Origin: an uncultured Paraprevotella sp.
Lineage (GTDB): Bacteria; Bacteroidota; Bacteroidia; Bacteroidales; Bacteroidaceae
NCBI GenBank assembly: GCA_910584955.1
Contig: CAJUDC010000094.1
Span: forward strand, 1 to 10,164
Length of the DNA: 10,164 nucleotides
Reading direction: 5' to 3'
Notes under the pieces: model-generated
What the model saw: only the letters and a program-made list of their open reading frames with translations
What the model was told of the DNA's origin: nothing
The model's database searches: none
Shown here: positions 1 to 7,439 of the stretch, one piece after another
Layout of the letters: each line of letters begins with the position of its first letter
How positions within the stretch are numbered: the stretch's first letter is position 1
Translations under genes and position numbers: made by a program

Positions 1-537
1 GGACTGGTGGTGCTGTCGCCTGCTTTCTTATATGTTTATATTTTATTACGCCGGCAGGGCGACGGACCGGTCATCTTCCGTCAAGAACGGATCGGTTATA
101 AAGGGAGACCGTTCCATATATTGAAATTTAGGACCATGAAGGTGAATTCCGAAGAGGAGGGCACTCCTTTGTTGGCCGAAAAAGGCGACCGGCGTCTTAC
201 GCCGGTAGGCAAGTTCCTGCGCGAACACCATCTGGACGAACTGCCCCAGTTGTGGAACGTGTTGTGCGGTGATATGTCGTTTGTGGGGCCTCGGCCGGAA
301 CGCCGCTATTTCATTGACCTGATCATGAAAGAGAACAGCGATTACGAATATATTTATCTGATGCGTCCGGGACTGACATCTATGGCTACGCTGTACAACG
401 GTTATACCGGTACGATGGAAAAGATGCTCATCCGCCTGCAAATGGATTTGGATTATCTTGTAAACCGTAGCCTGTTGGGCGATTTGAAGATCATCCTGAC
501 TACCGCCAAGTTTATCATTAATGGAAAAAAATTCTAG
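1..537 (+). CDS. Undecaprenyl-phosphate sugar-1-phosphate transferase (bacterial sugar transferase family), 5' partial
   Basis: This monotopic inner-membrane enzyme transfers a sugar-1-phosphate from a nucleotide sugar to undecaprenyl phosphate, the first membrane step of repeat-unit assembly. The frame is open from base 1, so the start lies upstream; the GTG codons at 7 and 10 are internal. Visible family hallmarks in order are a hydrophobic segment (LSPAFLYVYILL), GPVIFRQERIG with the Gln-Glu pair near positions 82-87, the KFRTM block near 130-140, the long LDELPQLWNVL..GDMSFVGPRPE block at about 232-300, and RPGLTS near 364-380. What is missing is the RxFD-type membrane hairpin start of the catalytic core and any extra N-terminal membrane domain, so total length and WcaJ-like versus short PglC-like architecture cannot be decided. 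The sugar cannot be read from the sequence. The 3' end (TAG 535-537) overlaps the next candidate start, suggesting co-transcription with the export genes. The family call is secure. Confidence 0.95.
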   Translation, partial: GLVVLSPAFLYVYILLRRQGDGPVIFRQERIGYKGRPFHILKFRTMKVNSEEEGTPLLAEKGDRRLTPVGKFLREHHLDELPQLWNVLCGDMSFVGPRPERRYFIDLIMKENSDYEYIYLMRPGLTSMATLYNGYTGTMEKMLIRLQMDLDYLVNRSLLGDLKIILTTAKFIINGKKF

Positions 538-3004
538 TCTACGTTTTTTTATGAACAGACGTTCTTTTCTTCTTCTTTTCTTCTGCTGGACATGGAGTGT
601 GCTGACATGGGCGCAATCGGGCCTGTCCGACGAACAGATTATCCAATATGTACAGACGGCCCACAGCCGTGGAAAAAGTACCGAGCAGATAGCGCTTGAG
701 TTGCAGCAGAAAGGAGTGACGATGACACGTCTGCAGCACATCAAGGAGAAATACGAAAAACAGGGCCGAAAAGTGATCCCCTCGTCTGCCGAGACCGATG
801 GCAAAGTGGGGGGCAAACGATTGCGCCAGGGAGAAGGATTCCGCCAGCAGACGCAGCGCGACCGCGAAGAGCGCCGGCGCGATATGAATGTGATGCTGGA
901 CGACTGGATGGCCGATACATTGACGCTGGAGGAGACGAATCCCCGTTGGGAAGGGCTCGACACGGACGGCAGAAAAGTGTTCGGACGAGACATTTTCAAT
1001 GCCGAACGCCTTTCTTTCGAACCTAATATGAACATTGCCACTCCCGCCAACTATCGGTTGGGGGCCGGTGACGACATATATATAGATGTGTGGGGAGCCT
1101 CGCAGAAAACGATAGAGGAAACCATCTCGGCCGACGGTACCATACAGATAGAGGGCCTCGGACCGGTCTCGCTGGCCGGTATGACGGTGGCTTCGGCCAA
1201 TGCGTATCTGCAACGGGAGTTGAAGCAGATTTATGCGTCTTCCGGTATCCGTGTCACTGTGGGGCAAACCAAATCCATTACGGTGAATGTGATGGGAGAG
1301 GTGGTGATGCCGGGCACATATACGCTCTCGGCTTTCGCCACAGCCTTTCATGCTTTGTATGTGGCCGGTGGAGTGAACGACATCGGTACGCTCCGTGATA
1401 TAAAGATCTACCGGAACAACAGGCTCGTGACGGCCGTGGATGTGTACGATTATATCCTGAACGGTCGGCAAGGAGGGGATATCCGGTTGGAAGACAATGA
1501 TTTGATCTATGTAGGGCCGTATACGGCACTGGTGGATATTACCGGTAAGGTGAAACGCCCGATGTATTATGAGATGCGTACGAACGAAAGTCTGGCCACT
1601 CTGCTCCAGTTTGCCGGAGGATTCAGCGGCGATGCCTATCGGGGCAGTGCCCGCGTGGTGCGGAAAGCCGGACGCAACTATTCGGTGCATACCGTGGAAG
1701 AATTTGATATGTCCTCGTTCCAGATGACGGACGGCGACAGTGTCTCGGTAGATGCTATCGTTCCCCGCTATTCGAATATGGTGGAGGTGCGGGGAGCCGT
1801 GTTCCGTCCCGGTATGTACCAGATGGACGGGAGTTTTAAGACGGTTCGTGAACTGCTGAAGCATATCGACGGGGTGACGGAGGAAGCTTTTCTGGGACGT
1901 GCGCTTCTGCATCGCCGCAGGGAAGACCGTTCGCTGGAGGCGCTGGCCTTGAATCTGGGAGGTGTCCTGGACGGAACGGTGTCCGACATGCCGTTGCGCA
2001 ACGAAGACGTGCTTATCGTGTTCAGTAATGAAGAAGCGCAGAACGAGCAGACCTTGACGATTCACGGTGAGGTGCGCTATCCCGGTGTGTACGGCTTTGC
2101 GCGGAACACAACGGTAGAAGACCTTATTCTGCAGGCCGGCGGACTGACCGAGGCGGCATCGACGGCTCGTATTGATGTGGCCCGGCGTATTCGGAATACG
2201 GCGGCGATCACTAGCAACAAGATCGTGAGCCGTACGTATACTTTCTCCCTGAAAGACGGTCTGCTGACGGAAGGAGATTCGACCTTTACGTTGGAGCCGT
2301 TCGACGAAGTCTATGTGCGCAAGAGCCCCGATTACTATGTGCAGCAGAATGTGAGGATAGAAGGCGAAGTGGCTTTCGAAGGTAATTATGTGCTGATGCA
2401 GAAATCAGACCGGTTGTCCGACCTGATCCAAAGGGCGGGCGGCTTTACGAATGATGCCTATATTCCCGGTGCCCGACTGGAGCGCAGGATGACGGAGGAA
2501 GAGCTGGCGCGCCGTCAGGCTACGTTGAAGCTCACGCAGGGAAGCGATTCGATTGATGTGAACCTGTTGGACTTGTCCACCACCTATTCCGTAGGTATTG
2601 AGTTGGAGAAAGCGATGGCCCGTCCGGGAGGAAGCGACGATATTCTGTTGCGTGAAGGCGACCGACTGATCATCCCCGGCGTGCAGACGACGGTTAAGAT
2701 AAACGGTGCCGTGATGTTTCCCAACACGGTGGCGTGGAGAGAAGGTGCCAAGTTGAAATATTACATCAATCAGGCGGGAGGATACAGCGAGAAAGCCCTG
2801 CGCAAGAAAGCCATTATCGTAAATATCAACGGTACGCTGGCACGGGCCAGCGATGTGAAAAAAATCATGCCGGGCAGCGAGATCATTGTTCCTCTGAAAG
2901 AAGAGCGGCGCAAGATGACGGCGGCGGAGATCGGCGTCATCGGAACTTCTACCGCCTCGCTGGCCACCATGATTGCTACTATAGTAAGTTTATTCTCGAA
3001 GTGA
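521..3004 (+). CDS. Wza-like polysaccharide export protein with six SLBB-type repeats
   Basis: This is probably the outer-membrane/periplasmic channel that exports the finished polysaccharide. Numbering is from the ATG at 521 (827 aa). The in-frame ATG at 551 gives a more classical signal peptide (MNRRSFLLLFF.. ending near TWAQS) and may be the true start; neither has a clear Shine-Dalgarno sequence. After the signal come a helical module LSDEQIIQYV..HIKEKYEK (about 35-80), a charged linker, the motif FGRDIFN, and a Poly_export domain beginning YRLGAGDDIYIDVWG (about 177-250). SLBB-like units start near 251 (VNVMGEVVMPGTY), 337 (VDITGKVKRPMYY), 419 (VEVRGAVFRPGMY), 511 (LTIHGEVRYPGVY), 610 (VRIEGEVAFEGNY) and 724 (VKINGAVMFPNTV). 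A hydrophobic C-terminal helix (about 799-825) may span the outer membrane, as in E. coli Wza. No convincing lipobox is present, unlike Wza. The protein is over twice Wza's length, as is usual in Bacteroidetes. Its TGA shares one base with the next ATG. Confidence 0.93.
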   Translation: MEKNSSLRFFMNRRSFLLLFFCWTWSVLTWAQSGLSDEQIIQYVQTAHSRGKSTEQIALELQQKGVTMTRLQHIKEKYEKQGRKVIPSSAETDGKVGGKRLRQGEGFRQQTQRDREERRRDMNVMLDDWMADTLTLEETNPRWEGLDTDGRKVFGRDIFNAERLSFEPNMNIATPANYRLGAGDDIYIDVWGASQKTIEETISADGTIQIEGLGPVSLAGMTVASANAYLQRELKQIYASSGIRVTVGQTKSITVNVMGEVVMPGTYTLSAFATAFHALYVAGGVNDIGTLRDIKIYRNNRLVTAVDVYDYILNGRQGGDIRLEDNDLIYVGPYTALVDITGKVKRPMYYEMRTNESLATLLQFAGGFSGDAYRGSARVVRKAGRNYSVHTVEEFDMSSFQMTDGDSVSVDAIVPRYSNMVEVRGAVFRPGMYQMDGSFKTVRELLKHIDGVTEEAFLGRALLHRRREDRSLEALALNLGGVLDGTVSDMPLRNEDVLIVFSNEEAQNEQTLTIHGEVRYPGVYGFARNTTVEDLILQAGGLTEAASTARIDVARRIRNTAAITSNKIVSRTYTFSLKDGLLTEGDSTFTLEPFDEVYVRKSPDYYVQQNVRIEGEVAFEGNYVLMQKSDRLSDLIQRAGGFTNDAYIPGARLERRMTEEELARRQATLKLTQGSDSIDVNLLDLSTTYSVGIELEKAMARPGGSDDILLREGDRLIIPGVQTTVKINGAVMFPNTVAWREGAKLKYYINQAGGYSEKALRKKAIIVNINGTLARASDVKKIMPGSEIIVPLKEERRKMTAAEIGVIGTSTASLATMIATIVSLFSK

Positions 3005-4080
3005 TGCAGAAAAAGGGACGAATGACGGAAATACAGGAAGACTGGGGGAAGTTGCGCAGTTTGTTTGCGCTTTTGCGTAAAGAGCGTCGTATATATGTTA
3101 AATATGTACTGATAGCTGTGGCTGTAGGTCTTATATATGTGTTCAGTTTGCCTAAGACATATTCCACATCTGTTACGTTGGCACCGGAAACTTCCGGTTC
3201 GGGACTCAGCATGGGGATGTCCTCTTTGGCCAGTATGGCTGGTGTGAATTTGAATGGAATGTCGGAGGATGCTTTGGCGGTAGAACTATATCCCAGTATT
3301 GTGTCTTCTAAGGACTTTCTGTTGCCATTGTTCGATGTGCGTGTGCGATCAGACGAACGGAATATTGATACCACTTACTCTGCATATCTGGCACATTTCC
3401 AGAAAACGGCATGGTGGAACTGGCCGTTTAAATGGGTGGGAGCCGCTATAAAATATGTGATGCCGGGCGATAAGAATAAATCTGCATCACTTTCAGATAC
3501 TTCTTCTGTGAAACGTTTGACGGAGGATGAACTGGGCTTGTGCCAAGCCATGCAGGGAGCTATAATCTGTTCTGTGGATAAGATTACGGGAGTGCTGACA
3601 GTAACGGTTTTCGATCAGGATGCCGAAATCAGTTCGTTGATGGCAGATACGGTTATTTCTAGATTGAATGAATTCATTTTGGATTATCGTACGCATAAAG
3701 CGCGTTCGGATTATGAATATGTGAAGAATTTGTGCGATACGGCACGGAAAGAATATTTGGATGCACAGTCACGATACGCTAATTTTACGGCAAGCCATGT
3801 AGATGTTTATTCTGCCTATGTAAAGGCGCAGTCGGAATATCTGCAAAATGAGAGCCAGCTGGCCTATCTGGCCTATAGCCAGCTAAAGACACAAGTACAG
3901 ACCGCTCATGCAAAGGTGCTGGAAAGTACCCCCGTTTATACTGTGGTTGAATCGGCTTATGTACCGGTACGTGCTGCTTCTCCTAAGAAAGTGATGACGC
4001 TGATCGCTTTTGCTTTCCTTGCGCTTATGGTGGCCACGGGAAAACTGTTTTATAAATACTATCTGAAATCAGATGCTTAG
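3004..4080 (+). CDS. Wzz-type chain-length determinant (polysaccharide co-polymerase)
   Basis: This inner-membrane protein likely sets polymer length with Wzy and may couple polymerisation to the export channel. The ATG at 3004 overlaps the previous TGA (TGATG, 3002-3006), pointing to translational coupling; the product is 358 aa. A second in-frame ATG at 3022 follows an AAGGGA stretch and is a possible alternative. The frame extends upstream of 3004 without a stop, but there it lies inside the export gene and is not credible. Architecture is classical Wzz: TM1 about 33-49, then SLPKTYSTSVTLAP, a periplasmic domain with a likely helical/coiled segment about 225-305, a proline-containing VPVRAASPKK motif at 320-329, and TM2 about 330-347. 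No Walker A/B or C-terminal tyrosine cluster is present, so it is not a fused BY-kinase. The region 70-90 is Gly/Met/Ser-rich. GC content is lower than in the preceding gene. The family call is firm; the polymer controlled is unknown. Confidence 0.92.
   Translation: MQKKGRMTEIQEDWGKLRSLFALLRKERRIYVKYVLIAVAVGLIYVFSLPKTYSTSVTLAPETSGSGLSMGMSSLASMAGVNLNGMSEDALAVELYPSIVSSKDFLLPLFDVRVRSDERNIDTTYSAYLAHFQKTAWWNWPFKWVGAAIKYVMPGDKNKSASLSDTSSVKRLTEDELGLCQAMQGAIICSVDKITGVLTVTVFDQDAEISSLMADTVISRLNEFILDYRTHKARSDYEYVKNLCDTARKEYLDAQSRYANFTASHVDVYSAYVKAQSEYLQNESQLAYLAYSQLKTQVQTAHAKVLESTPVYTVVESAYVPVRAASPKKVMTLIAFAFLALMVATGKLFYKYYLKSDA
3853..3884 (+). repeat. Compact direct/inverted repeat cluster inside the wzz-like gene
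   Basis: Two adjacent copies of CTGGCCTAT (3859-3867 and 3868-3876) are flanked by identical AGCCAGCT octamers (3853-3860 and 3877-3884). The segment also contains the palindrome GCCAGCTGGC (3854-3863) and a hairpin CTGGC-ctata-GCCAG (3868-3882). It encodes the SQLAYLAYSQL stretch (about residues 284-294) of the periplasmic helix, including a Leu-Ala-Tyr duplication. Confidence 0.7.
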
Positions 4081-5248
4081 CATAGATGTGAAGCAATGGG
4101 GGGGCAATTTGTTGTTTGCTTTGTTGCTCTTTACTTTTGCTGCGGATCCCACCAATACCGTCTTTCATTTGAAAGATGCGATGTTTGTTCTGTTGATGGC
4201 ATATAATATTGTTTTCTTTCAGGCGGACTGGCGCAGACTGGTATATTTTTTTATTGGATTGGTTGCAATAACAGTTCCATTGCTTTTGGCCGTAGCACGG
4301 GGAGAGATTATTGACGAAGAGTTTGTAGTAGGGCTTTATAAGTCTTTAGCTCCTTTGTGTTTGTTGCCGTGGATCCATTGTTATGATGTGGTGCGGTTGG
4401 CCCGTTGGCCGGTATTTATAACCGGCTTGATTGTTGTGGTGCTGTTTTGGATTATTATAATTGTTCCTGAAACGGAAACGGCGATATATATGTACATGAA
4501 GACGACCAATGAAACCATCATGATGGCCAACCGTTATTTTCTCGGCTTTAAGTTTTTTTGTATGTATCATAAGTCTACAGCCTGTTTCTTATTTGTTTTT
4601 GCAGTGGCTTTCTACCAATGTATTACTAAAGGGAAACGTACACTGCCGGCTTTGCTGGTATTTGTGGTGCTGTTTAATACCTTTCTGGTGAGCGGTACAC
4701 GAATGACTATTTTGTTCCCTTTTTTAGTGATGGGCGTCATTCTGTTTCATTTTTATCATCGTAAGCGTTATTACAATTATGTGCTTTATCCTTTGTTGGT
4801 GTTGGCCGGATTGCTTTTTGTCTTTCTTGTAATTAAGTTAATGGCCGATACTTCAGAACCTTCAAATATTGTTAAGTATGCGCATTTGACATCCTACAAA
4901 AAATTATTTGACGAATGCCCTTCCTATCTATTGTGGGGGCAAGGTCCCGGTACGCGTTTCTATTCGGAAGGCTTTCATCGTATGAGTTTACAAACGGAAT
5001 GGACTTATGTAGAGTTGGTCCGTTATATGGGAGTGTTTGCGTTGCTGGTCTTAGCTCTATTTCTCTGGCCTATTTGTCAACTTTGGAAATACAGCCGGCA
5101 GGATGAACTCTGTTGGGTTCTGGGAAGTGCATACGTCGTCTATCTGATCATAGCCGGTACAAACCCTTTGTTGCTTTCTTCTACGGGGATGTTCGCTTTG
5201 TTGCTTATTTATAGTTTTCTTGCACGAATAGAAGACAAGAGGCCATGA
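4073..5248 (+). CDS. Wzy-like O-antigen/capsule polymerase (O-antigen ligase family membrane protein)
   Basis: This polytopic inner-membrane protein of 391 aa probably polymerises lipid-linked repeat units on the periplasmic face. The ATG at 4073 overlaps the end of the Wzz gene by 8 bp. The sequence is almost entirely hydrophobic helices. Two Wzy_C/WaaL-type signatures are visible: a segment FLVSGTRMTILFPFL at about 204-218, matching the usual SxxR-plus-hydrophobic-helix pattern, and a periplasmic-loop motif GQGPGTRFYSEG followed by TEWTYVELVRYMGVF (about 289-325), matching the family's GxGxG...E.xYxE..yxxG pattern. Placement directly after Wza and Wzz homologues favours polymerase over ligase, though the family does not separate the two. 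The gene is AT-rich with T-rich codons, unlike the export gene upstream, as is common for wzy. Its last 40 bp overlap the 3' end of the flippase gene on the other strand. The exact substrate linkage cannot be inferred. Confidence 0.88.
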   Translation: MLSIDVKQWGGNLLFALLLFTFAADPTNTVFHLKDAMFVLLMAYNIVFFQADWRRLVYFFIGLVAITVPLLLAVARGEIIDEEFVVGLYKSLAPLCLLPWIHCYDVVRLARWPVFITGLIVVVLFWIIIIVPETETAIYMYMKTTNETIMMANRYFLGFKFFCMYHKSTACFLFVFAVAFYQCITKGKRTLPALLVFVVLFNTFLVSGTRMTILFPFLVMGVILFHFYHRKRYYNYVLYPLLVLAGLLFVFLVIKLMADTSEPSNIVKYAHLTSYKKLFDECPSYLLWGQGPGTRFYSEGFHRMSLQTEWTYVELVRYMGVFALLVLALFLWPICQLWKYSRQDELCWVLGSAYVVYLIIAGTNPLLLSSTGMFALLLIYSFLARIEDKRP

Positions 5249-6738
5249 AATTTTTCTTTCTCCCAGTTGCTCAAGCAATAGGCATAAGCCAGTGCACATA
5301 GTAAAATACTACTGACAAAGCTGCTGGTACATAGTTTGATGAATGGAGATTCGCATAAGTAATATGTAATTAGATGGGTGGCCGTAAAGCAGATGACGGT
5401 GCATGAGACGCAAGGCGCCAATAAGCGTTTGAGATATAAGCCGGCGGGAATGGAAGCGTCCTTGCGGGCGATAAATACCCGGCATATCGTACTGACACAT
5501 TCTTCGGCCAGTACACAATATAAAATGCTGGAGGCTGGCAAACCGGCTTTGAACAGTACATAACTTATCGGGAGGGCCGCAATGTGCATGCTTCCGACGA
5601 TAAGTTGCAGTCGCCGGATACGTCCAACACTTTCCAGTGCTACTGTAAGGCCGATAGAAAGTTGATTGATTAAAGTGATAAGAAGGAATAAACGGCAGAA
5701 TTCAAGGGTGCTTTCCGGTACATTTTTCAACCATAGCTGGAGAATGAACGGCATATTGATGTATAGAGGAATGATGACGAGTGACAGAAGCAGAAAAGTA
5801 AGGCGACAGGCAGAGAATGACAGCGCCACTACCGTAGTATGCTTGCCCGCCCCTTCGTTTTTGACAATTTGGGGGCGCAAGGGGCGGATGGTGGAATTGG
5901 CAAAGAACATAAGGAAACCGTTTACTTGTTGCGCAATACCATAGGCTGCGTTGATGGCGATGCCGAAAAACATATTCAGTAATACTGCTGCTCCTTGGTA
6001 ACGGGCAATGGAAGTCCCAGCGCCAATCAAATTCCACCCTGCAAAACCTGTCATACTTTTAATCAAGCCGTAATTTTTTATTTTGTGTAACCGGTTGTGG
6101 CATTCCGTATAATGGCGTCTGCTGAATATGCGTTTACAAAGAAAGGCAAATAAAGAAACGGCAGTAATGCAAGCTGAATATAAAATCAGACGATGCGCCG
6201 CGATATAAAGTAGTCCGATGGAAATAGCCAGTTTGAGAAGCGCCTCCGTTATATTTATTCCTGCAATGACAAATATATCTTCGTGGGCGTTCATGGCGGC
6301 TTCATAAGGTACGGCGGAAACGGTACATACGATACCGATTACCATACAATATAAAACAATGCGTGCTTTGTCCAGGTCGGTAGCAGGTATGTCCAGAATG
6401 TGGTCGATACATAGCAGGCCTCCTACGGATAACAGCAAAGCGAGCAGGAACGCGATACTCCAGTGAATGAGCTGGCTGCTATAGAATATCTCTTTAATTT
6501 TGTCAGGATTATTGGCGCCGATAGCGTACGACAGATAACGTTGCGTGGCGGCAGCCATGGCCACATTCAAGAAAGAGAACATGGCTACGATGTTGGCAAT
6601 AAGGGCATAGATTCCGTAGTCCGTACGCCCCAGGGCTTCCAGCACAAAGCGGGTGGCCAAGAGCGATACCCCCATGGAGACGGCCATGTTGAGATACAGC
6701 GCAATACTGTTGACGGCAACTTTATTGGCAGCTTTCAT
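5209..6738 (-). CDS. Wzx-like polysaccharide flippase (MOP/MATE superfamily)
   Basis: This is the probable translocase moving undecaprenyl-linked repeat units from the cytoplasmic to the periplasmic face. The product is 509 aa with repeated hydrophobic segments throughout, compatible with 12-14 helices. The N-terminus shows the family pattern: MKAANKVAVNSIALYLN, a helix, then the conserved LGRTDYGIYAL at 36-46 and SFLNVAMAAATQRYLS. Glycine- and proline-bearing helices such as GFAGWNLIGAG recur in the second half. The start is the ATG at 6736-6738 (complement), 17 bp inside the 3' end of the acyltransferase gene, so the two are likely translationally coupled. The stop (TAA, complement of 5209-5211) lies within wzy on the other strand. 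It is the last gene of a three-gene minus-strand operon, while its functional partners are on the plus strand. A role as a flippase for another envelope glycolipid is possible but less likely here. Confidence 0.9.
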   Translation of the reverse strand: MKAANKVAVNSIALYLNMAVSMGVSLLATRFVLEALGRTDYGIYALIANIVAMFSFLNVAMAAATQRYLSYAIGANNPDKIKEIFYSSQLIHWSIAFLLALLLSVGGLLCIDHILDIPATDLDKARIVLYCMVIGIVCTVSAVPYEAAMNAHEDIFVIAGINITEALLKLAISIGLLYIAAHRLILYSACITAVSLFAFLCKRIFSRRHYTECHNRLHKIKNYGLIKSMTGFAGWNLIGAGTSIARYQGAAVLLNMFFGIAINAAYGIAQQVNGFLMFFANSTIRPLRPQIVKNEGAGKHTTVVALSFSACRLTFLLLSLVIIPLYINMPFILQLWLKNVPESTLEFCRLFLLITLINQLSIGLTVALESVGRIRRLQLIVGSMHIAALPISYVLFKAGLPASSILYCVLAEECVSTICRVFIARKDASIPAGLYLKRLLAPCVSCTVICFTATHLITYYLCESPFIKLCTSSFVSSILLCALAYAYCLSNWEKEKFHGLLSSIRARKL

Positions 6739-7435
6739 AGTTCCGTATACCGTATTGTTGTTTGATACGTGCTAGCTCGGTCTGATCTTCAGGAGAAATT
6801 TCCGACGTGCCCATTACGCGTAAGCCTGCGTATTGTGTGGCATAAAGTTCTTCCAGCTCACTTCGTTTCATGCGCTCTTCGGGCGGATATAGGATGGCTT
6901 CATGTTGCAGCACTTGTTCCAGGGAGAAGCGGACTCCTTTGATCCGGCAAGGTGCTCCCGCCACAATAGCGTAAGGAGGGATTTCTTTGGTCACGATACT
7001 TCCGGCGCCGACTACCGCTCCTCGGCCTATGTGGCAATGTGACAACAAAATACATTGGGCGCCTACCCAGGCATCTTCTTCAATGACAATGTGGGTGGCC
7101 GTATCATTGATATGACATTGACTTAAGAATTGCGGAAGCCCTACCGTAGGTATATGGCTGCCGGGGATAATGGTGCATCCGGCGCCTACTGCGGAAAATT
7201 TTTTTATGATTAGTTTCCCTCCCGAACTGATAACCTTTGTACCGGGCTGAAGACGGGTGAAATTTTCCATTTCCACGTATTGAGGATCCAACGTCAAGGG
7301 CCCATACAGTTGAGAGTAAGGCTGACTGCTTCGGTAGTGTTTCCGTTTCGTATTTTTTATAAAGATGAGATACGGAGTTAAATAACGGGATCTGACTTGA
7401 TCGGAAAGTAATTTACGTATAATTTTTTTGAGCAT
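6722..7435 (-). CDS. Hexapeptide-repeat O-acyltransferase (LbetaH, CatB/NodL-like)
   Basis: This is a likely cytoplasmic acetyltransferase that transfers an acyl group, usually acetyl from acetyl-CoA, to a sugar hydroxyl or amine. In the 237-aa product a left-handed beta-helix is indicated by hexapeptide-type runs at about 66-92 (TKVISSGGKLIIKKFSAVGAGCTIIPG), 116-131 (IVIEEDAWVGAQCILL) and 136-162 (IGRGAVVGAGSIVTKEI..AIVAGAP). The ending AGAPCRIKGVRF at 159-170 is the usual close of the CatB/LacA/NodL domain. His94 or the His residues near 133-135 could serve as catalytic base, but this cannot be settled by eye. No membrane segment is evident, so it is not a Wzi/AT3-type acyltransferase. The residues after 171 form a charged helical tail. 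The ATG at 7433-7435 (complement) lies 4 bp after the stop of the lipoprotein gene, and the 3' end overlaps wzx by 17 bp. Context suggests decoration of the repeat unit before flipping; the acceptor is unknown. Confidence 0.88.
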   Translation of the reverse strand: MLKKIIRKLLSDQVRSRYLTPYLIFIKNTKRKHYRSSQPYSQLYGPLTLDPQYVEMENFTRLQPGTKVISSGGKLIIKKFSAVGAGCTIIPGSHIPTVGLPQFLSQCHINDTATHIVIEEDAWVGAQCILLSHCHIGRGAVVGAGSIVTKEIPPYAIVAGAPCRIKGVRFSLEQVLQHEAILYPPEERMKRSELEELYATQYAGLRVMGTSEISPEDQTELARIKQQYGIRNYESCQ

Positions 7436-7439
7436 ACTA

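Noticed and set aside
46..1050. Minus-strand open frame of about 334 codons across the sugar transferase and export genes
   Set aside because: Both plus-strand genes beneath it have strong family motifs; the antisense product has none.
539..2065. Long minus-strand open frame (about 508 codons) opposite the export gene
   Set aside because: It is the antisense shadow of a GC-rich coding gene whose plus-strand product has clear domains. Its translation is rich in His/Arg/Ser/Pro and shows no domain pattern.
2734..3003. Upstream extension of the Wzz frame into the export gene
   Set aside because: The extended product adds a charged, non-homologous segment that is the export gene read out of frame. 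The ATG at 3004 gives the normal Wzz N-terminus.
5249..5300. Possible terminator after wzy (T-rich ATTTTTCTTTCT)
   Set aside because: No stable GC-rich stem precedes the T-rich run, and the sequence codes for the flippase C-terminus on the other strand.
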